Origin: Trachelipus rathkii
Lineage: Eukaryota > Arthropoda > Malacostraca > Isopoda > Trachelipodidae
DNA: 27,500 nt
Direction of reading: 5' to 3'
NCBI GenBank assembly: GCA_015478945.1
Contig: JABUQX010053260.1
Coordinates: 42,501-70,000, forward strand
The translations under genes and the position numbers were made by a program. Shown one piece after another: positions 1 through 9,113 of the stretch. How positions within the stretch are numbered: position 1 is the stretch's first letter; each line of letters begins with the position of its first letter. The notes under the pieces were generated by a model. It made no database searches. It was not told the origin of the DNA and saw nothing but the letters and a program-made list of their open reading frames with translations.

Positions 1-20
1 AAAAATTATAATTAATGTGA

Positions 21-64
<44 letters not shown>

Positions 65-405
65 TATATTTATTATATTATTTAAGAAATATTTATTTAT
101 TAATAATTATTATTTATATAATAAACATTATCAAATATTTACTATTAAAATAATATTGTTACAGGTACTTTTATTTCGAGTATAGTGAAATTTAGTTTCA
201 AATTTTTTTTTACCTAGAAAAATCTTACAATAATTCCAAATATTTCAGACCTTTTTAGAAATTCTAAATAATTTTTATAAGTTATATATATATTCTGATT
301 ATATATATATATAATATATATATAATAATATATATTATATATATATATATATATCTACTAATAATAAATATATATTATATATAATATTAATATATATATA
401 ATATA

Positions 406-437
<32 letters not shown>

Positions 438-468
438 TATATATTAATATATATATTAATATAAAGAC
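1..468. repeat. (TA)n-rich low-complexity block
   Basis: Long TATA runs occupy roughly 20-60 and 285-465. A more complex AT-rich insert lies at about 160-285. No frame or RNA gene is visible. Similar blocks recur through the first 6 kb and separate less AT-rich islands. Such tracts are common both in AT-rich nuclear spacers and in yeast-type mitochondrial spacers, so they do not identify the compartment. Confidence 0.9.
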
Positions 469-1100
469 GTTTCTTCTATTATAAGATTCCAAAGGGGAGA
501 ATTGATTCATAATGGATATTTTGATAAGGGAATTATTTACTAAAAAACCTTTGAATATTTAAAAAAATTTCACGTTGGGGGAATTTGACAATTTTACTAG
601 TTGAACGTGATGTTATTAAATTTAACTTTTATATTTGTCATATGCCATCTCTTATTTAAATTTAATTTCTTCCAAGGCCTTTTATTTTATGTTTAGGTTA
701 AAAATTTTATAAAACTTCAATTTTCTTCATATCTTTCTTGGACGGGAAACCAAAGAACAGAGAAGTAAATAGAACTTTGAAGGGTGACTTCTAATTCGAA
801 ATTTTTTACGAATCTGCATAGGAGTTTATATATATTAAACTGTTAAAAAAAAATGAAAAATCAGTTATACGTTAGCGTTGTCCAAAAAGAGGTGATTGAA
901 AAACATTTGATAGTATTTAAGGTTTTAGAAGAAAAAAAGAAGTAGAAGAAGAAAGGACACAGTCAAAAAATCTCGAAGGATCTCCCAAACCTTTTACACA
1001 AGTATAAATAATTGGGATCACTCTATTTTAAATTATTGTAAAAAAAAGCAAACTTAAATCTAAATCAAGATAAGTATTTCTATCATATTATATCACATAA
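469..1100. other. Unique AT-rich DNA, no gene seen
   Basis: This stretch has normal complexity, with purine runs near 930-950. All six frames contain frequent stops. Nothing resembling a promoter, tRNA or hairpin stands out. It leads directly into the coding-like island that begins near 1101. Confidence 0.6.
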
Positions 1101-1640
1101 ACGTTTGGGGAGGATTTTGAGATTCATTTTCAAGTCTTTGAAGAAACTATCTATAAGAAAAAATATTTGTGAATTTGTATACAGATTTGTGGGGACCTTT
1201 TACTATCAGGCAAGGACTCCATTTCTAACTGGAAAACAAACGACTTGGAGAAGGAGGCTAAATTTGTTACACAAGAAACAACAACATTTATCCAGAAAAT
1301 GGATGTTATAACCACGAGAATCCAAAAGCTGAAGCCTTTTTCGGCTAATTTTAATCTTGAAATAGACAGAAGGTTGATCCAATGATCGTTAGTGGGAAAT
1401 CCTATTCGGGTGTTGTCCCAGAAGGGCATAATAATTACTCTACCCTACTTGATTGAGGAATTTCCTAAGAACCACTGCGCGTTAAAGAAGGGAAGATTTT
1501 CACAAAATTCTTCGATCAGAAAACACAATAAAAACAAAAAAATTTCTGACCCCTACGTTAAGGTCCAGGCAAAGTCGCTCCTTGATAGCGAGGGATGTTC
1601 TAAAAAGGGAGAGTTCGGCTGGACCCGTTCTGGAGGATAG
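1101..1640 (+). pseudogene. Degenerate coding-like frame A, interrupted by TGA
   Basis: One frame runs for 179 codons, from just after a TAA at 1098-1100 to a TAG at 1638-1640. It contains two in-frame TGA codons (near 1170 and at 1383-1385) and no other stop. About 60 of its first 100 codons begin with a purine, and G is roughly twice as common at codon position 1 as at position 2, which is typical of translated sequence. The product would be Lys/Glu/Gln-rich and soluble, with a charged middle part around KPFSANFNLEIDRR. I recognise no domain. There is no convincing start codon. Either this is a pseudogene, or TGA is read as Trp as in many mitochondria. A 92-codon antisense frame (1151-1429, minus) overlaps it and cannot be excluded. 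The +1 frame takes over downstream, which suggests frameshift damage. Confidence 0.3.
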
Positions 1641-1890
1641 GTCCTTTATTTTTTTCGTCAAACTTTTTTATATTACCACTTTATTTACTGCATTTGATAA
1701 AGTGAATCTGGTAGAAAACTCTTTCATGGGGGACTCGGATGATGCCAAATTCAACGCGGAAAAAGGATCTTGTAGATATGCAGTAGGGGATCTATAACAA
1801 GAGGGAATGTTCGTCGGTCCGCAAATCGCTTCTTTATTTTACTCAACGGGAAAGATCGCTAAAGCGGTTGACCAAACGAGCCAGATTTAA
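1486..1890 (+). pseudogene. Coding-like frame B, +1 to frame A
   Basis: This frame has 103 codons free of all three stops (1486-1794), then a TAA at 1795-1797. It continues in phase for 30 more codons to a TAA at 1888-1890. It overlaps the end of frame A in the +1 frame, so the pair looks like one coding region broken by an indel. The local DNA is distinctly less AT-rich than its surroundings. The peptide includes FMGDSDDAKFNAEKGS, and after the first stop EGMFVGPQIA (1801-1830). That last motif loosely recalls an EGIFVGPQI-like stretch that I associate from memory with a widespread uncharacterised arthropod repeat family. The flanking residues do not match what I remember, so no assignment is made. 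The only ATG in a good position is internal, near 1725. Confidence 0.3.
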
Positions 1891-1987
1891 CCGAAAAAAC
1901 AATCAATTTGAATTATTGTTCAATGTTTACAATTTACAATTTTACTTATCAAAAGGATTAAGCGAATTGAAAACACTATATATTTAA
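1787..1987 (+). pseudogene. Coding-like frame C, +1 to frame B
   Basis: A 66-codon open stretch follows a TAG at 1784-1786 and ends at a TAA at 1985-1987, in the +1 frame relative to frame B. It would be strongly basic (many Arg, Lys and Asn). With frames A and B it makes a chain of three overlapping frames, each shifted by +1, over 890 bases. This is consistent with a decayed gene that gained extra bases. It is short enough to occur by chance and has no start codon, so it is the weakest of the three. Confidence 0.15.
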
Positions 1988-1990
1988 ATA

Positions 1991-2723
1991 AATAAAAATT
2001 TATTGAATAAATTCAATAAAATGCAGTTGTAAAAAAATTTACTGAAAGGTTATACTGTATAGAAATATTTGGAAACTCATCACCATGTTTGTCTACGTGA
2101 TATTTTCATTCCCATAGAAATTATATAAATAACTTGTAATTTCTTTATAGATTTAAAGGATTCGATATATCAATTTTAACAAACAATCAATAGAATCTGC
2201 AATTTTTTCTGATTACTTTGATATAAAAATTGAGTTTATAGGACAAATATAAACCATAATATTAAAAGTTTCAATTTGGAAATAATTCGAGGTCACTGAC
2301 CCGAAAAACTTGGGGCATTCAGGATAGCTAAGAGGGTCAATAAAATTGTACAATTGGAAGATTGAACATGTTAGATTCATTCTGATCTATACCAAGTATG
2401 GACAACATAACCAGTACTGTTAATTTGAAGGAAACGGGGTAAAACTTTCAATGGAGGAAAATTACACAAGTTTGAAAAGGCCCTATTTATCTTTACAGGT
2501 GATTCAATATTATTCATTTCTTATTTGTCACAATAGATTTGCATTCTGTAAATGCGCAAATTTTACCCCAAAATGGTAACCCCCACCATTCCTAGTATAA
2601 CTCAAGAAGCTTGAGACTTCAAAAAAACCTTTGTTAATAAAGAAAGAAAATTTTGAATGCCGCGTTACTATGTATCCCCACTTTTTATTTAAGAAATTTG
2701 GGAAGCAAGGAAGGTTTCTGTGT
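1991..2723. other. Unique DNA without supported gene
   Basis: This is mixed AT-rich sequence. A GC-richer patch at 2281-2480 can be read through many codons, but only by ignoring TAA, TAG and TGA at about the frequency expected by chance. No RNA gene or regulatory element is recognisable. Confidence 0.5.
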
Positions 2724-2842
2724 AATATATATTATATATTATAGTTCTATATATATATATAATATATAATATAATATATCTATATATATATCATATATAT
2801 TATATATATATATATAGTATATATATAATATATTATATATAT
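2724..2842. repeat. (TA)n block
   Basis: This is an almost pure TA-type tract with occasional TAATA phase breaks. It separates the island ending near 2720 from the one beginning near 2845. It explains the 71-codon minus-strand frame across 2739-2954, which is largely Ile/Tyr translated from TA repeat. Confidence 0.9.
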
Positions 2843-3412
2843 CGAAACATACAAATTTGGTTGGAAAAACTGGGAAAATAGATTTGCAGGATATTTTTAA
2901 GTTGACAGGTAGGAAAATGAACAAAAATGAAATGGGTATTGGGGCTATGACCAAGGTGTCACCATTTTTTCAAGAAAATTGCAGCTAAACATGATATCTT
3001 CCAAACCTCGGAGACTTACTATTTATTAGTAAATGAATTACAGGTTGTAAAATTTCAAAGGGCCGTAGTACCAATTAGTTTACAAAAAAACCCAAATGTT
3101 CTTTTTATGATACATTGTTAAAGTACTATATCTTGAAGTCTGCAGCAATCAAGTACCAGTTTTGAAATGTCAACCTAAGGGATTTAGTAATTAGCAAATC
3201 AATCATCATAATTTACCTTTAACATTTTAATGGGAATATATATAAAACGAGTGTGAAAGAATAATTTTCCGGTCATTTGTAAAAGGATTGGAGACTGTCA
3301 TTAAGATCTCTAGACTCTACCCGAGAAGAATACAAGGTACTTTGATATTTATTTATTTGGTTTAAATTTCATTATCAATAAATAATATTTTAATTAACAA
3401 ACTTTATTTTAT
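2843..3412. other. Unique DNA without supported gene
   Basis: Sequence complexity is normal. Read through in its most protein-like frame on the + strand, it carries TAA/TAG about once every 15 codons, the random expectation for this base composition. I therefore do not call a gene. Confidence 0.5.
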
Positions 3413-3667
3413 TTAGATATAATTTTGACTATTAAAATTTATTATTATACAAATAATACAGAAAATGATGGCCAATGTAATCACGACTTCCTCAACCACA
3501 ATTTCAAGGACGACCAACCCCACTCGCGAATACAATCATTTGCACCCTTTACAAATACTCTGGGCCCACAAAGTGGCAAATGGAAGTAAAATAAAAATTT
3601 TACGCCGGTTTACCACCATTCCTTCGCGTCGAAACGCAGCTTCCGTATTGCTCAGGCTCTCGGCCAT
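3413..3667 (-). pseudogene. Coding-like minus-strand frame with one TGA, hydrophobic C-terminal half
   Basis: On the minus strand an open stretch runs from after a TAG (3695-3697) to a TAA at 3413-3415, about 93 codons, with the first ATG at 3665-3667. One TGA interrupts it (3536-3538), 43 codons after that ATG. G starts about 39% of its codons. The second half is rich in Ile, Val and Leu, and the segment following EVVITLAIIF could be a membrane helix. An initial charged part (RREGMVVNRRK) precedes it. The opposite strand holds a 77-codon frame (3465-3698, plus) without stops but with weaker position-1 G bias. Both sit in an island clearly richer in GC than the neighbourhood. No family is recognised. 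As in frame A the only interruption is TGA, so Trp-coding TGA is an alternative to a pseudogene. Confidence 0.25.
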
Positions 3668-3697
3668 GCGCACGGCTGCTTCTGTCTGGTCTGTCTA

Positions 3698-4353
3698 GCA
3701 ACAATAAAGTATATACACAATATAATACATATATATATATTATATATATAAGCTAGTTAATAAATATATCCTTCTATAATCAAGTGAAATTAAGCCATAA
3801 ATACTTTATTTTTTTACTATATTTACTGAAAATTGAAGATGCAACAGATATAAATTAACAAAGTAAATTAAGAAAATATTAATCAATTGAATTCTATCAA
3901 TAGTTAAAATATCAATTTATGATAAAAGTGAAAAGATTTGTTTTGTTAACATAGAATAATCCTGTATCACCACCAATTCATTACTGAAAAAATTCTCAAA
4001 CTATATCAAAAGTGCCTAGTAAACTAACCACAAATTCATACATTCAACCAAACTTAAAATGCTCCCTAAGGTAAAATTTCTTGAGAGGCTCCTTGTCAGA
4101 TTATATGAACACTTAATAAAATCAAAGCTTAAAAGAACCTTTCAAAATAGATTCAAACATGACAAACAATGAAATATTTACATTACCTCATATAAATTAT
4201 AGAGAATGAAAGATAATAAAAAAAAACAGAGTATGTTCACTATTGTCAACTCCTTACGCCGGAATTATCTACAATATGGTTCAAGGATGCATTTTATAGG
4301 CTCCACCAGTTCCCTGTGTTGTAATTCGTGTCTGAAGGTCATTTACCAAGCTA
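3698..4353. other. AT-rich unique DNA with a short TA run, no gene
   Basis: A TA run lies at about 3728-3752. The remainder is A/T-rich single-copy DNA with frequent stops in all frames. The 80-codon + frame at 4206-4448 runs into the following TA block and has no coding features. Confidence 0.55.
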
Positions 4354-4800
4354 TTATATATATATATAATATAATATATATTAATATATATATAATATAT
4401 AGAATATTAATTCCAGTCACAATGTCATATGTAAATTATATTCACTAAACTCTGATTTATAATAAGTAAAGATAATACGGTATGAATATATATTTATATA
4501 CTCTTAATATATTATTATTGTTGTACATAAATTATTATATATATTACTCATATTATATATTGAATTTATTTCTATGATTTTTGCTATTTACTTTAAAAAT
4601 TTTATATTCAAATATAAGTATATATAAAATATTATCCAACTATTTATATTTATAAATAGATTATATATATATATAGATATATATATCTTACTTATTTATT
4701 TATTTCATAATTCTTTTGATATCTTAATATATAAAGTATATTATAGCATTACAATAATAAATATAACTAAATTATATATATAAAATATATATTTAATTTT
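4354..4800. repeat. AT block with TA runs
   Basis: A TA-type tract at 4354-4401 is followed by almost pure A/T DNA to about 4800. It contains one ATATAAGTA nonamer at 4612-4620 (see the separate entry). No coding frame is credible here. Confidence 0.85.
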
Positions 4801-5514
4801 GAATTAATAATAGTATCTTAAACTTTTATAATCTCAGGGTTTAATATCATGATTTCCAAATAATACAAAAGAAAAGCAACATAAATTATCTTATTAATAA
4901 TTAAATTTTAAGATGTTAATAGAATTTAATAAAGTGTAATTTACCGTATTCAAACATTTTCACAAATAAAACATAGGAATGTTTTAAAACGAGAGGAAGA
5001 AAAACAAACAAACAAACAGAAACCTAATTCAATGAGGTTTAGGAAGAAAAGAATATACTCTCCTTCAAAATTCCAAACTATGTCTGGTAGACAGAAAACA
5101 CTTATATATCACTGTGTGTACTCTGAACTTAATAGGGACAATATAATGAAATGCGCTATTTATCATGAAGGTCTGCCTTGCAATTGAAAAGAGATTAAAT
5201 GAATACACAAGTACACTTTAGAAGAGTTATTTTTCAATTATACAGGTAGCTTTCAGGGGATACTTGATAATATATCCTAACTTAGACTCGACATATAGGG
5301 TTCCAGTTAGTTTTTTGTTTATCATACAAGCTTTTCACATTGAAAAACGAAAAAAAAATTTTGAGTTAATCAACTCACACTAAATACATCCATCACCTAT
5401 CCTTTTTTCCTCAAACTTTCTAAATTTAGGATACTATTTTCTGAGTTGTAACTTAAAATTGTCAAGAAATTATAACCCGACATATATCGGAGAGCATCCT
5501 ACTAATTAAGAATA
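4801..5514. other. Unique AT-rich DNA, no gene seen
   Basis: This single-copy spacer contains a short imperfect (CAAA)n run near 5006-5019. No frame longer than chance, RNA gene or hairpin was found. Confidence 0.55.
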
Positions 5515-6010
5515 ATAATTATTTATTTTATAATTAAGAATTACTGTTATTTATATATTATAAAAATTAAATGAAAAAAGATCTGCAGACTTTAATATAC
5601 ATATGTATATTATATATATAATATATACTATATATAATAATATATAAATATAAATTATTAATATAATATTACAGTTTAATTATTTAATATCTACATAACG
5701 TATACTTTTTTTAAGCAAATTTATCTTTGATAATAAATAAAAAAATATAAAATATTATGTAAATATATGAATTATACCAATTTTACCATACCGATAAATA
5801 AAAAAATATTACTATTTTATTTATATATATTTATAATGTATATAATTTTTTTCTTGAGTTATATATTAAAATATAATAAACAGTATAAAATACAACTAAA
5901 TATATATATAAATATATAGATGATAACAGATTAATTATAAATATATATATATATATATAAATTATATATAATATATATAATTTTATACACTGTGTTATTT
6001 AATATTAAAT
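5515..6010. repeat. AT block with TA runs
   Basis: This is nearly pure A/T sequence with TA runs at about 5600-5650 and 5940-5985. It ends next to a short C run (6022-6034) that is conspicuous in this context. No gene is seen. Confidence 0.85.
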
Positions 6011-6446
6011 TATAATTATTACCCCTCCCCCTACCTTCATATAGAACAACTGACAATATAATTAATAATACGATATATAATTATACTTCACGTTGACGCC
6101 AGAACCTCCTCACAAATTTTATTTACCTCTTGGTATGTTCGTATGGTGGATGAAAATGCCTGGTATATATATAATAAGCTTAATATATAAATATAGAGTT
6201 TCTTCAATAAATAAAACTTCAAAATTTTTTATTGATTTGGAAATAAGACTTATAATTCAAAAAACAAATCTTACTTTAATACATTTCAACATTTTTGTTT
6301 AACTAACTTTTTCTCTAATATCTTTTATTACCGACTTGACACTTCTTAAGCTTTTTGATCGTAAAATTGGAGCCAGGATTTTCAAAGAGGTCTGAGATCA
6401 ATGATTCCCAAATTGCGAGGAAATAAGTCTATTCCTGAATCCGTTC
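6011..6446. other. Unique DNA without supported gene
   Basis: A 69-codon + frame (6093-6302) opens here and reads into AT-rich sequence. It lacks codon-position bias and looks like a chance frame. The DNA becomes purine-rich and less AT-rich from about 6370, where the next island begins. Confidence 0.45.
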
Positions 6447-6689
6447 CTAAAGACCGAGTGTTAATCTAGGAATCATCTGGATAGTAATTCCTGGCCTTTG
6501 ATGAAAAGTGCCATTTCTGTCAGAAGAAACGATTTTGAGAGAGGGAGAATGGGGTTGTGCAATGAGGGACAGAGAAGGGAATACAATTCTTAAAAGGGGG
6601 TAGTTAGAAGAAATTAGGTCAGGGAAGTGAGCACCCAAATTAATGGAGAGACCACCACTCTTTTTATGGCCAAATAGACTCATATTCAT
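6447..6689 (-). CDS. Hypothetical 80-residue minus-strand frame, possibly the 3' part of a broken gene
   Basis: The frame runs ATG to TAG with no internal stop. Pyrimidines fill about 70% of third codon positions, about 61% of second and 50% of first. This graded bias is expected of translated sequence rather than of uniformly pyrimidine-rich DNA. The predicted peptide is Ser/Leu/Pro-rich and ends with a DRNGTFHQRPGIT stretch. No domain is recognised. It overlaps the end of another minus-strand frame (6664-6870), and the two could be one coding region broken by a frameshift. The strand as a whole is pyrimidine-rich, which lowers stop frequency and is the main reason for caution. Confidence 0.25.
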   Translation of the reverse strand: MNMSLFGHKKSGGLSINLGAHFPDLISSNYPLLRIVFPSLSLIAQPHSPSLKIVSSDRNGTFHQRPGITIQMIPRLTLGL

Positions 6690-6870
6690 GAAATATTAAG
6701 TTATCGTTTGGACCTATCACATTGCTTAAGTAAACTATACTAAGATCCAATAGCTCTAGGTATTGTATGTTAGGGCTGGTATATCTTACAAAAATTTTAA
6801 TTGAAAAAGATTTCATCTCGGAGTGTGAAAACCTTAAAGTCAAAAATAAACTTATAATATTAAATATCAT
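6664..6870 (-). CDS. Hypothetical 68-residue minus-strand frame, possibly the 5' part of a broken gene
   Basis: This frame starts at an ATG close to AT-rich DNA and ends at a TAA inside the frame at 6447-6689, overlapping it by 26 bases in another phase. Its N-terminus is hydrophobic (MIFNIISLFLTL) and could be a signal or membrane segment. The rest is mixed. Read together the two would encode about 145 residues. Either frame alone is near the chance limit. No homologue is recognised. Confidence 0.2.
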   Translation of the reverse strand: MIFNIISLFLTLRFSHSEMKSFSIKIFVRYTSPNIQYLELLDLSIVYLSNVIGPNDNLIFHEYESIWP

Positions 6871-8087
6871 TATATATATAAAAGTAAGATATACAACATA
6901 TAGTTATCATTATTCTTTTTTCTTCTCTGTATATTAGTTGATACGAAATGTTAAATATTAACATCTAAAACAGGCAAAGATTAGACCATTGTGCAATAGT
7001 ATCAAAGAAGTTTCACAGAAACTTTCCCCTACTGGACAAGGAAAAATAAATACTTTGAATAATAATAATATATTATAATATTAATAATTTAATAAATAAA
7101 ATAATAATAATCAATAATATTTGTAATAATTACTGAATAAGCTAGATATATTGTATAAGTTTGAATAAATAGTCAACAGACATCCTCTACTTAACAAGAA
7201 AATACTATCACAGAGAAAAATAAAAAACCAAAGTTTAGTAATTGTAAATATCCAAAGCCTATTTCCAGATACTTTCAGGCAAACTAAATTAATTGTTTAA
7301 AATTGAGATTTTTGAAGATTACGGTTGTATGAAATATATTTATTTGGACCCGCTATCTAATGGAAACAAACTACTGCTTAGTATAGAACCAAACTTTTAT
7401 TTTTTTATTTTACTAATACAATTTTAAAATTAGCATTTATGTTAGTTAATATATAATTAAAGTTTAATAAATAATTCATTATATTTCATTTATTTTGTAA
7501 TTAATATATAATTTGATTTTAATTAAAGTTTTATGTATTCTTAGATTTATAGAAATGTCCTTTTGTTTTTTAAGTCACTTTTTATTTTTATATAGTTTTT
7601 ATTTGATGATTTTTGGAATTTGAAGATGGAATAAAAGTTTTAAGAGATTGATAGCACGTTTTTCCTTATATCAATTCGGTAATGTTGTGGGAACATTGTT
7701 ACAGACCACACTGGCAGACAGCTCTTGATTCGGATATGTGATTGACCCATCTTACTCTCTAATAACTGTCTATTACTATAATATGATTTGTTTATGGTTT
7801 TTAATCAACCTTACGAAGAATTCGAAAACCACTTTATTATATCTTCAAATGGTTTTACGATTAAATTTGAATTCAAATAAACGCTTTTCTTGCAAGCAAC
7901 ACTGCTAATCTTTTATTTTGGCAGCTAAAGATTAGAACCTCAGTATGTGTCTTCATTCACTGTCATTAGCATATATGAATCCACTCATTAGACACTCTCT
8001 CCAATCCTCACAGAGATAGAGCAATAGTGAGGACAGTGACCATCTCTCATAAATTAGTATTGAACCTCAAAATTATATCTGAGTCAT
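6871..8087. other. AT-rich spacer with AAT/TTA-type repeats, no gene
   Basis: An imperfect AAT/ATA repeat lies at about 7046-7112. T-rich DNA lies at about 7385-7620. A single-copy, less AT-rich stretch follows at 7640-8040. I see no frame, RNA gene or clear regulatory element in it. Confidence 0.55.
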
Positions 8088-8390
8088 CTCAAATAGCTAT
8101 AATAACCATCTCATATAATAACTTTAGAGCCATTATAACAACATAAAAGGTTAGCTACATCAAGGTCTGATGCCATTCTAAAAGGTTGAGTCACATCACA
8201 AATAGTTGAGCCTTTCAAAGTATCTATTGATGCCATATTCAACAGTTTGATGCCTCAAATGTTGAGTCATCAAAGTTGTAAAGATACTCATCTCTCAAAG
8301 TAGGTAAGGCTAATCAAAAGTACTGAGGGCATTCAAAGCTTGAGCATCTAATCTAGAGTCACTCACATCAAAGTCATGAGCATCTAAAAA
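8088..8390 (+). repeat. Degenerate short tandem array (unit about 14-25 bases)
   Basis: From about 8088 to 8390 the sequence breaks into some 14 related units, each beginning AAA or AAAG and ending CATC or CATTC, with a core like TTGAGTC or TTGATGCC. Clear unit starts are near 8146, 8162, 8180, 8200, 8217, 8241, 8257, 8272, 8297, 8316, 8335 and 8370. Unit length varies and no two units are identical, so the array is old or built from a variable unit. It has no reading frame. A change in base skew follows immediately downstream. Confidence 0.6.
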
Positions 8391-8429
8391 TATATACGAA
8401 GAAATTAATCGGTATCAATATCTCTAGTA

Positions 8430-8580
8430 TAATAGACTAAGAAGTGTGTTGTGTGTGTATATGAATTATGATGTTAGGTTGATGTGTGGTTGTAGTGGTT
8501 AGTGAGTGTATAATAAGTTTAAGTGTGTCTTTGGGTGAGCTGTAAGTACTTAATGGGTGTAATTGATATAGTGTATTATA
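8430..8580 (+). other. G/T-rich, almost C-free patch
   Basis: Positions 8461-8520 contain 19 G and no C. The flanking lines are similar, with TGTGTG-like runs near 8445-8460. The patch directly follows the C-richer tandem array, so strand skew flips within about 50 bases. No frame or known element is recognised. Confidence 0.7.
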
Positions 8581-8589
8581 TGTGTCATA

Positions 8590-8654
8590 ATATTATATAT
8601 ATATTATATATCTTAATATATATATTATTATATATTAGGAGAGAGAGAGAGAGA
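8590..8654. repeat. TA block and (GA)8 microsatellite
   Basis: TA-type repeats at about 8590-8637 are followed by eight GA dinucleotides (8639-8654). Simple sequence of this kind is commonest in eukaryotic nuclear DNA. Confidence 0.85.
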
Positions 8655-9027
8655 TTTCAGACATGCAGTAGCTTTTAAGTATTATATATGTTAATAAAAT
8701 TATATAATCTTCTGTCCTGTGTGAATGGTGTTATAATGCTACTTTGTTGTGAGACTGTCATTCTGTTTATGGTTACATAATACATTGCAATCTCTATCAT
8801 TAGTAAAAGTAAGTTTTCAAGTTAATATATAGTAGACAGTTAATACCAACTGCAGGTTACTAGTCGGACATATGTACTTAACATTGAGTTCTCGATATAA
8901 TAATCCCATTTTTAAATCCTCACGGATACCTTATATGAATGTACTAATAATAATTCGCTCAAACTCTATAAATTAAGCGTATAATCGATTTACCAGAATA
9001 ATATTCGATGCCCTAAATAATCCATAA
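8655..9027. other. Spacer, no gene
   Basis: This is single-copy AT-rich DNA with no frame or RNA gene visible. It leads into the GC-rich element. Confidence 0.5.
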
Positions 9028-9113
9028 GGGGGGCTAAAACTCCCAAAGGGGGGAGGACCGTACGACGGTTGCTGCGCAACCGTCTCGTGCACCCCTCTTT
9101 TCGAAGGGGTGCC
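9028..9113. repeat. GC-rich double-hairpin element (GC-cluster-like)
   Basis: An abrupt GC-rich island lies in AT-rich DNA. It opens with six G, contains CTCCC/GGGAG complementarity and a second G6 run, and then two perfect hairpins. Stem 1 is GACGGTTGC (9064-9072) with GCAACCGTC (9076-9084) and a 3-base loop. Stem 2 is GCACCCCT (9089-9096) with AGGGGTGC (9105-9112) and an 8-base loop. A CGTACG palindrome lies at 9059-9064. Compact palindromic islands in AT-rich DNA are known as GC clusters in yeast mitochondrial genomes, where they behave as mobile elements; short palindromic repeats also occur in green-algal organelles. Only one copy is seen in this window, so membership of a dispersed family is inferred. 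Confidence 0.7.

Noticed and set aside
1151..1429. 92-codon minus-strand frame
   Set aside because: It overlaps frame A, which has purine-first codon bias. The antisense frame would then be a shadow. I keep it only as an alternative mentioned in the entry for frame A.
2281..3360. Long protein-like reading if TAA/TAG are taken as Gln or Glu and TGA as Trp (ciliate- or Blastocrithidia-like code)
   Set aside because: TAA and TAG occur at about the random frequency for this base composition and other frames read equally well. Without homology this is not evidence for a reassigned code. The same applies to 469-1050 and 6370-6850 (+).
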